Part shown: in pieces, positions 55,200 through 64,000 of the stretch
How positions within the stretch are numbered: the first letter of the stretch is position 1
Layout: each line of letters begins with the position of its first letter
Source: Hermatobates lingyangjiaoensis
Taxonomy: Eukaryota; Arthropoda; Insecta; Hemiptera; Hermatobatidae
Direction: 5' to 3'
Assembly: GCA_026182355.1 (NCBI GenBank)
Contig: JAPFBL010000117.1
Location: 1,107,501 to 1,171,500, forward strand
DNA: 64,000 bases
Notes under the pieces: model-generated
The model's database searches: none
Told to the model about the DNA's origin: nothing
The model's input: only the letters and a program-made list of their open reading frames with translations
Made by a program: the position numbers and the translations under genes

Positions 55200-58100
55200 T
55201 CGTGATGTGCGCCTCTATGACGTATCTGTGCAGAGTCATGTCCTGTTTCACATTTTTTGAGTACTCAAGTTTTGTAACTCACCAAACACAGATTAAAAGT
55301 CCTTAACTTCACTTCTACGTTGAATTTCTAATCTATTCAAATCATAGATTTTAACTTAGACATACACAAATCTACTGTCAAAGTTTCAGCAGTGGTGGCT
55401 GAGTTTACTTGCGATAGAATTTTACGGTCAAACAGACGGAACAGGAAGACATTTTTCTAAGTGTAGATCCGGTTTCTCTATTGATTAAATGTAAAGATAC
55501 ATTGAAAGAGTCAGTTCTAAGCAATGTGCAGACAAAACCCTTCTTTTATTTATATATATTATTTGTCATACAGTTGAATCTTTAAATCTAACATTTTATG
55601 ACAAAAGCCAAAACTACAGCAACATGAAGTAGATTGTTGACTACAAAACATTTTTGTTGCCTGTCAAACCAGAAAATGAAGTTTAGGAATCACAAAAATG
55701 TTGAAATCACCATGCTTCAACATCCGTTGAAAAGTATACTGTGTAAGTTATAGAATAATCTGCAGGACATTGAAAGTTTCAATTTTTGAAATTCAACCAA
55801 AATAGCTGACTAATTATAAGTATAGAAGGCTTCTTTTAAATTTGAGTAAAATACATTTATATATGTTGATGAAGATAGCAGCGTGAATTCAGCATCATCT
55901 GGAGGTAATTAATTGACTGAACCAATTTTAAACTCTCTACAGACATAAAAGAGAATCTATTGGCAATTAATAGAGAACATCATAACAAAATTAGTGCATG
56001 GTTGACCTATTTTGAAGAATAGTTAATTTATTATATTAATGAGGCAAAAAAACTATATTCACACAAAAAAATGTTTCTACGAAGTTAGCTGACTCAGTAC
56101 TAGTAGGAATTATTGCTGTTTGTTACTTAAATTTCATTAATTAAATCATTAAAAGTAGTTTTGGATGAATTTCTCATTTGGATTAACAGTACTGTACTTC
56201 ATTTTGCTATTAGTAAACTGAAAATTAGAAAACATGAGTCCTATATGAATGTATGTTAATAAGGACTTTGAAAAAGTTAGATGATGTAACATTGTATAAA
56301 TTAGCTGCTATCATAAACTGTTAATATAGTAAATCTATTCAAATTAAAGACATCTTTATGAAGACCACAGCTTAAGAGAGTTAAAAGAAACTCTTTATTG
56401 CCATCTTTAATCAGAATATAGCACTAAAAAAATTTATAAAAGTTGCACTTTCTTTCTAGGATGATGTCCTCTACAATTTCAGATCCTATTAAGAAATATT
56501 TAATTAGAATAAACAGAAACAAGTATGTTGAGTGAGACAGAAAGGTGAGTAAATATCTATTTACTTGTTGAAAGAGGTAACCAGGAATAGGAATACTACA
56601 TCAAATATTAATGTCTGCAGGTTTTTGCCTACTACAAAGCATTCGTCATACCTTGCAGGCATTTTCATAGCAAGTTGTACAAATTAAGGCTTTTCTTATA
56701 AAAAGCTTTGAGATCATACAATGTCTTTAGATAAAAATCTGTGACTATATATAGCATAATACTTATTCGAGAAATACATGTTTATGTCATAAATTATTAA
56801 CAAAATATTTTGATATTTTCATAACAGAAATAGATACATTTTCTTGTTTAACCGTTACCACTAAGTTATCGCAGAGCGCTATTAAAGAGTTTCACTTGTC
56901 TTACACTTATGCCGTTGCGATTATGAAAACTGGATACGTGTATGTCTGAGGGTAAAACAATATAGTGCTGGATGATTTTATTGACTTCTAACTTAGGACC
57001 ACTTGGATAGGTTACAATCAATACAAATATATGAATTAGATACAATAGGGCTTTCTATCTTAAAAATATATAAGAAGCATGCATAATAAACACACTGATT
57101 TGGTTTTCTCTAGAACACGGGGAGTTGTATATGGTGTCTTCAAATAATTTTGTTAATTGTTAAAGAAAACGTCATTTTTTTAATATATTGATTTTCAATT
57201 TAAAATTATTAAATTTGTAATATCATTAAAATATATTATTATTAAAAAATATATATGAATTTTGGGGAATGTTTTAGAATTATTGTCAGTATGAAATATT
57301 TTGAGTTAAGATTAGACATGTGCTTAATTATTTCTCATGTCGACACTGGCATTTCTAGGTCAATATCTGAGACAATCGATCAGTCATGAAGGTGCCAAAT
57401 CTGCTCCTCAAATCTAAAACAGTCTAAATTATAATATTTTCACAAAATACGAAGAATCGCACAGCTTTAAGGGATTTCTAAATCACTTTTTAGTTTTAAT
57501 CAAACCATTTTTTTTTTTTAGTAACTAACAACCTTCCAAAGATGTGTTAAGGATTTTGAATTCTTAAAATGTCTGCTGGACCCTGTCTCTGAAGATAATA
57601 TATTTTTTTTTTAAATAACAAAACAGTACTGTTCGTGTTAAAACATGTTTTTTTACAGAAAATTAATGGTAGTGCCCAGTTCCCTCAGTATAGTCTGTAA
57701 GTCGTTATCACAATTTTGAACAATTTATTCTCTCGATCAGGCTTACACTTAACCTTCACAGAATCAGATTCAAGGAAATTACTAAGCGCGATAAAATTAA
57801 ATAATCTTTTTCGAACAATAATATTTATCTCAGAATTGCTATGAGGTACGTAAATGATACCATGTATGTATTATATGTTATTATAATATATGTATTATTA
57901 TACATAATATATGTATTATTATATGTTATGTATTTATATACCAATAAATGCGGTTATATTTTAGGAATATATGAATTAATATTACTATATAATATTTTAT
58001 TTAAATTAATGTTATATGCAACGTTTCCTGCATTAGGTTTATGACCTATAACAAAACATATGGATAGTGTTTAGTATTTTTTATAATGATGAAATACTCT

Positions 58101-59480
58101 CACACCAACATTATTGGTTGTTGCGTCCGTATTTTTTACGCTGGTTTATGACAATATCAACAACTGCAAAACAAAATCTGTAAAAGTTTGTTAGGATTGG
58201 GCATTAAATTATTTAATGGCTTCTGTAATTACCATTGTTTCCTCCAGTGAGCGTTATCGCTAACAATTAATTTTTGCCAACTGGTAGGATTACTATTACT
58301 TTACTATAAGTAATGTATGGTCCTCGTGAAAAAATTTGTTCTCGACATTTTAACGGAATTACATGTTTTAAGCTCCCAGAAATTGTTTTATGACGTTTTT
58401 TCTATGATTTCTGTGAGTGGGTGGATATAATACTATACTTACATGTTAGAGTGAAAAGTTAACAATTAACTATACAGCCGATAGACTACAACAAAAACAA
58501 AATATATAAGTACAAGAGAAATGCCATTCATGTAGCTATTCCTTTCAAAAATGCCTCAATGCTCTCTAACTAATGCTATTAATTAGATAAATCTTTTAAA
58601 TTTTGTCATTGGCGGTTTGACATTGTCCAAAGGACTCATACAATGTAAAAGATGCAGGCGCGAATTGATTAACACATAATGTTGATGTAGGGTTTCAAGT
58701 AATTAATCGTAAGCGAGAATGTAGATACAAATAATATGCATTTCTGTCTCAGCAAAAGAAGGTTGGTTCAAAGGGATTAATTTAGCATCTACCTGCACAT
58801 GTGAACATGCTGCGAAGTAAACCAAATTTAATTAAGTTGTAAACAGAAAAATATTTAACAATATTATTCGATTTATACTATTTAATTTCCTTAAATTATG
58901 GTAAATTTTCAAAATAAGTAGTAAGTTTTAAATCAATATGACTGCTGTTCATATGGGACCTACAGGATCAGATATAACCTTGTTCTATTGACCACTATCC
59001 ATTTCATTTCATCGCCCCTTTTTGGTAGTAAATTTGCATATTTAAGATGGAAGTAGTAATAAAGTGTGTATTTTTCCTTCGTCTCCATAGGTGTGACTAA
59101 TAAAATTACTTGTTAGAATGTTCTAGTGCTGCTGAGAAGTAGGGTAAGAAACATGCAGTCAACAGCTCGATTCCATTACACACTGCCGTGGCCCTCTAAT
59201 CTCATCCACTTAAACATTTACCTCTCCTCAGATCCCAAGCTCTCTCCAGATTTGGGTCAGTCCAATAACTGTTTAATTCATCACTCTCCACCTGCTTTAA
59301 CAGAATTATTAACTAATCTGATATTGAACGCAGTCAGTTCGATAACTTCTTGTTTATTCAAACATAATTATGCTTATCATAAACAGTACGAGAGAGCAAT
59401 AGCAAAGACAATTTTTTTCTCAGACCAATAAATAGCTTTTTTTATGTTTATTTTGTTATATTTAAATTTTATCATGATAA
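55200..59480. other. AT-rich non-coding tract
   Basis: No gene is supportable. The frames at 57841-58044 and 59126-59431 show no recognised motif. Confidence 0.55.
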
Positions 59481-59508
59481 TATCTGGAGGTATATATATA
59501 TATATATT

Positions 59509-60143
59509 CCATGATAAACGAAAAAGGTCCGGCAGGACAGATAACAATTAAAAAAAGCAGTGACACATAAACTGAAACACAACAAAGACTCACTCTTCAA
59601 TATTTCGACCGTAATGGCGGTCGTCCTCAGGAGAAGAAGTGAATTGACGGAGGGACGACAGTTAACTAAAGAACTCACTAGGTGAGGACTAAAGCCGTGC
59701 TGCCGCAAAGGAGACAAATAAAAAAGGAACTAAGAAGTCAAGAGCAAAGAGAAAAAAAAAATTGTTTTTGAAAAGTAGAAAAAAGGTTAAGAAAAGAAAA
59801 TATATACAACAATTAAAAAAAATAATAATAATAAAAAATAAATAAATAAAAAACTAACGGTTTAAATTAAAGCCAGGTTTCGAGCGTGCCCCCAGGAGCC
59901 AAATGTGGGCTTCCTCAGAAGCTTTTAAAGTAACTTGTCTGTTATCACTGGGGACATGTTTAAGAACTTGGACTGTGAAACAATCATTGAAGCTGAGGTG
60001 GTGAGAATTAGCGTGAGTGGTGACAGGGAGACTGCTGCGTTTACCAACCGAAAGCCTGTGATTATTCATCTGAAGGTTCAGCATCGTAGATGCTAAACCA
60101 ACGTAAAAAGCATCACATTGGGTGCATTTCAAAGTATAAGTGT
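59509..60143 (-). pseudogene. 5'-truncated PLE: GIY-YIG domain and terminus with hammerhead
   Basis: The minus strand from about 60143 encodes YTLKCTQCDAFYVGL, LQMNNHRLSVGKR, HHLSFNDCFTVQVLKHV, SEEAHIWLLGARSKPGFN and LNR, with a stop at 59854. The GIY-YIG core, Arg, Glu and Asn positions are kept. An A-rich segment (59745-59855) and a terminal region follow, the latter nearly identical to the solo copy at 4386-4541 and ending CCATGATAAACG against a (TA)n run (59491-59508). Truncation begins at the same protein position as in the 44.2-kb copy. Confidence 0.85.
59593..59636 (-). ncRNA. Candidate hammerhead ribozyme, best stem I in the window
   Basis: Minus strand: stem I CUUCUC (59631-59636), CUGAGGA (59624-59630), extra C, 5-bp stem II GACCG/CGGUC (loop CCAUUA), GAAA, minimal stem III, NUH = AUU, stem I GAAGAG (59593-59598). 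Stem I is perfect over 6 bp and stem II over 5 bp. Confidence 0.72.
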
Positions 60144-60149
60144 CTTATC

Positions 60150-61780
60150 ATATGGAATATTTAAGATATAATCCATTCAGAAAATTTAAATAGTGGAGTT
60201 AGTTAGTATGTATTATTTCCTCATTATTGGAAATTATACAGAATGTTTCAACATAAATAAGTTTTACTAATTAAAAAATGTGATTCAAAATCTGGTCTAA
60301 TAAAAAAGTAACCAGGAGCAGTAATTAAGCTGAGAGTAATTTAAAATAATTATAAAAATTAAATAATTTCTAAAAAAAAATGAAATATGCTTCAAAACAT
60401 AATTTTGTTAATGGCATTAACCATGATATAATATACTGTAATTAACTCATGCATCAGTGATGGTCCCACTCAAGCACTCAGATATGCATGAAAAATTAAT
60501 GTACAACTATTCGTGTTAAAAATGTCTATTTATCGTGTATTTTAATATATTAGATATAAAACAATCTAAAGCACTGGACGTTGAATTAAATTATTAGAAT
60601 TTATTAGCAAAATTAGTAATGTTCATTCGAATTCACACAGGGGAATATTTATTCTAAGAAAATAATTTTTTTTTTTTTAGACGAACTCATCGGTAACGTA
60701 CATCTCTTACTAACGATAGAAGAACAACAAAGCCTATTTAGTAATCGTAACGAAAACTTGAGTCTGTACATAAATTAGAAGAATAATTAAACAAATTAAA
60801 TAAGTAAGTGGACAACCTGAAATAGAAACTAGCATCATTAAAAAAAAAACAGTGGTAAGCCGGAGTTATTTGAAGCGTTATTTTCAAAAGCGTATTACGT
60901 GAGATAAGAAAAACCGTTATTGCTATTATTATAGATAAATATATGTCAATTGATGGCAAAAAAAAGTAGGATTAAGATACAAAAAGTAGGCTGACTTTAT
61001 CAAACTGCTTTCATCTTCATTTAACAAAACTAATAAGATTTGTAAAGAATTACAAACGTCATATTCCTAATAAATGCCGTCCAATTAAAGCCAGGGCACT
61101 AGTGCGAAGGATTCAACTTCTTGTTATAAACCTTTCAATCTGCAATTAAACCTAACGCAGTTTCTGTTTCTTCCGTAATGATAAGTGCTCTTATTATTCA
61201 TTAAAAAAAGGGTTGGTATCAGATGAAAGTAATTTGGTAACTAATCATGTTAATGGCAACCTAAACTAGTTAATAATTTTCACGTCAAAACAACAAGTTT
61301 CAGAAAAAACATGCTTTTATTCTATTTTTTATATCAAAATAACGAAGGAATTAATACTGAGCTTAAAAAATCTAAAATTTTTGTTCCTTCAGTGGCGTCG
61401 TTTTTACCATAATCACTGAAACTTGCTTGACTTCTAACATTGATAACTTTAAGATTGGTTGTAATAGTTGCAATGCTATAGGCACGACAGAAACTATGAA
61501 ACTATTTATAAATCTCATAGCTGTAGTGTTGCAGTATCTAGTGAAAATAATTTACCCTGTTTGGATCTTACCTCCTAGAAGCAGTAGATATATAAGTGCA
61601 TTCCTTTAGATTTCGCATGATCAAAAACCCAATACTCACAAACATGTGATAAATTTATAAATATTTGCCCACAATATTCCTACCTTCAGTTTGCCAGACT
61701 GACCGAGTAATATTGAAGAACAAAAGTAATAATTTTGTTCTCTTTTTGTTAATATTTTAAGCTTGCATCATGAAAATTAC
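60150..61780. other. AT-rich non-coding tract
   Basis: No gene, RNA or clear repeat is seen. Confidence 0.6.
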
Positions 61781-61789
61781 GATACATTT

Positions 61790-63845
61790 ATAATAAATAT
61801 TATCGTAGAATCGATGAGTAATTTTTTTGCATTTTTTACAGATTCATTCTCTTTGGAGCTATAGGTTTTTTTTTATAGACTAGTCTTTCCGTAATTTAAA
61901 CAAATAGTGAAGATGCTATTTGCTAAATCGATTGAAAAATCTAAATATTTGACTTACCTAATGATAGTGAGCTATTATTTTTTTTTTTTTGAGAAAAACA
62001 AAATTACTCTTCATAGATTTTTCAAATTTCACATTAACAAATATTTTCAATGTTGCTTTACCAAATCTGATATTACTATTGCTGGAAAATACATCCTTCT
62101 CTTACTGCTTATTAACATCCAATACTTGTTCAAGATTCACTTCTTGAATTTTATAATATTGAATATATTTTCTCAAAAAGTATTACGCTTCATCACTATC
62201 ATATATATCGGAAATTAATTTGTTACCTTTCTTTTTTACTCCCGAATATATATCATTTCACTAATTATTACTTAATTATTATTAAAATATTTCAACTGGC
62301 ACAGGTCATTATATACCTAAAATAAAAACAAATACTACTTCAACCTCCTTAGAATAAATAGATCTATTTATGCAAAAAGTAACTGTCACTGATTACATTC
62401 ATCTCTAATTTTACGTTAATCTCTTAGAGCTGAACGTAAAGTTTTATATAAAGAATGTTATAATAAGGTTTTATGTAACACAGAAAAAAAGGATACAAAA
62501 TAGTATTAAGAAGTTCTTGAACTATATTAACTCTATTAACTCAAGCACTGGCATACATTAGATTAGGCAGTTTAATCAAAAGGCCATCCTAGGTGGTTAT
62601 ACCAAATCTTGCCTATTTAAAAGATATTTCTATTAAGGTTTTGATCATCGTTCATGTTTGAGTGACATCTCCAGGTAAGCTAGAGAGGGAATATATTGGG
62701 GTTCTAACATTTTATTGATGAATAAAAATCTTCAATTATTTTCAACGCAAGCCAAGTCACACAGAATGACAGTCTCTGCAAAAAAGCGTCTCTTCGCTTT
62801 TCGCTGTATATTAGATAAGTAGAACAGCTGTACCAAAGTATGCATTATTACATTTAATATGCAAATATTGTTATAGATATTATTATTATTGCTATTTTTA
62901 GTTCACATATATTACGGATGTTTTTCCCTTTATAAGTGATTATTACATTTGAGTGGGTTTCAAGATAATAGCAAATAATTATCAAAATCATCGTACAATC
63001 GATTACAAATTTTGCATTTCTTACAAATATTTCATGCTCTTTAGATTTATAGCTTTTTTTATAGACTGGACTTCCCGTAATTTAAACAAATAGTAAAAAT
63101 ATCATTTGCTAAATCGATTGAAGATTTTTCAAATATTTCATTTGTCTTATGATAGTAAGCAATTTTAAAAAAAAAACAAAATTAAGCTTCATAATATTTT
63201 CAAGACATTTCTCTCTCGAAATCTTGCATCTCAAAAAAAGCTTTGATGGGTGGAATGTTGACATTTGAGGAAATTGAAGGTTGGCAATATGGGGATTGAC
63301 TGTTGCTGACTCGGCTTGTTTGAAAAGTGATGGAAAGTCATAAGAGATTGCAGACTGGATGCTGACAGCACATAATGGTGTGCCTCACTTACATCAGCTT
63401 ACCTCTGTAATTGTGTAATTTTTTAGTTTACAAGTAATGATGGTTCTGTTATATTTATGCCAATTTTTATTCTTGTCCTTTTGTGAGTGAATTTTTCAAA
63501 CTTTCTGAATATGGCTTTCCAACTTTCCGGTAAGATATAAAGCAATTCGCCAAATGTTTTATTCTTCATATCCATTTTTTTCTTTTTTTACATTCATACA
63601 ATAAATAGTAAATATTCTGAAGGATTCCAACGTTTCAGTCAGCTTTGACCATCATCAGGGAAGGGAGTCTTTAGAGAGTTTTTAAGTAGATTATAACTTA
63701 ACTCAAATCCTCATTTATGAGTGAATATAAATTTTGCATGTGTTTTAAAATCGATGTTATCGTACAATCGATGACTAATTTTTGCATTTCTTTACAAATG
63801 TTTGATCTTTTTTTTAGAATTATATCTTTTTTATATATATCTATA
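61790..63845. repeat. Three related copies of a dispersed AT-rich repeat
   Basis: About 61795-61990, 62985-63175 and 63750-63840 share ATCGTA(G/C)AATCGAT, a TTTTGCATTT-TTACA segment and, in the first two, CGTAATTTAAACAAATAGT followed by TTTGCTAAATCGATTGAA. A second shared piece, ATGCCAATTTT(T)ATTCTTGTC, occurs at 63458 and 63951. The 103-codon frame at 61907-62218 lies over this repeat and is not a recognisable gene. Confidence 0.65.
63624..63663 (-). ncRNA. Candidate hammerhead ribozyme without nearby PLE coding sequence
   Basis: Minus strand: stem I UUCC (63659-63662), CUGAUGA (63652-63658), extra U, stem II GGUC/GACU (one wobble, loop AAAGCU), GAAA, CG, UU (cleavage U63629), stem I GGAA (63625-63628). 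The core is canonical and stem I has 4 perfect pairs. The terminal GAAACGUUGG string is shared with the degenerate motif at 6301-6344. Confidence 0.6.
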
Positions 63846-64000
63846 TATCAAAGAAGTAGAGTTGGTAATTGACCAATGTCCTATTAATATTATTATTTTT
63901 ATTTTACTTGTTCTCTGATTTAATATATATATATATATATTGTTAAAAATTATGCCAATTTTATTCTTGTCTTTTTGGGAGTAAATTTTTCAAAATTTCT

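Noticed and set aside
61907..62218. 103-codon plus-strand frame
   Set aside because: It overlaps a dispersed repeat whose other copies have broken frames, and its composition is AT-driven.

Overview
Organism and character. This is very AT-rich, gene-poor animal-type nuclear DNA. There are no bacterial operons, ribosome binding sites or dense coding. The content is retroelement debris, long (TA)n microsatellites, two tandem-repeat arrays and long non-coding tracts. The recognisable coding sequence belongs to Penelope-like retroelements (PLEs), with reverse transcriptase plus a GIY-YIG endonuclease, and to one Helitron helicase remnant. An invertebrate metazoan fits best; the sequence alone does not fix the species. 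Layout. 1-4.7 kb: a small GIY-YIG relic, then a 5'-truncated PLE (RT tail, linker, GIY-YIG, terminal hammerhead-like motif), then decayed or solo PLE termini. 6.2-10.85 kb: a compound structure in which a ~0.92-kb direct repeat flanks a ~1.2-kb-arm inverted duplication of a second PLE type. 10.85-24.6 kb: mostly non-coding, with a 152-bp mini-element flanked by a 16-bp target-site duplication, a tRNA-like sequence and a SINE-like GC island. 24.59-27.07 kb: a satellite of 42 copies of a 59-bp unit. 27.1-31.7 kb: non-coding. 31.7-34.8 kb: the best gene of the window, a PLE on the minus strand with an open frame of about 810 codons. Its N-terminal segment recurs downstream of its stop as a pseudo-LTR. 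34.8-39.9 kb: non-coding. 39.9-46 kb: a nest of PLE ends, including a head-to-head palindrome with a hammerhead-like motif in each arm. 47.9 kb: one possible host exon. 49.4-50.1 kb: a 52-bp minisatellite. 54.8-55.2 kb: a Helitron 3' end. 59.5-60.1 kb: another PLE 3' end. 61.8-64 kb: related dispersed repeats and a further hammerhead-like motif. How the parts relate. At least three PLE subfamilies are present, told apart by their GIY-YIG proteins and terminal sequences. In nearly every copy the order is RT, GIY-YIG, AT-rich 3' segment, hammerhead-like RNA motif, and in two lineages the start of the next N-terminal coding segment. That is the tandem or pseudo-LTR organisation known for PLEs. 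Most copies end in (TA)n, which suggests insertion into, or recombination at, such tracts. About a dozen hammerhead-like cores (CUGANGA, stem II, GAAA, short stem III, NUH) occur. Most have one extra base between the CUGANGA box and stem II. The 59-bp satellite has a reminiscent arrangement but lacks stem I. All ribozyme calls rest on pairing worked out by eye, without a covariance search or a cleavage test.
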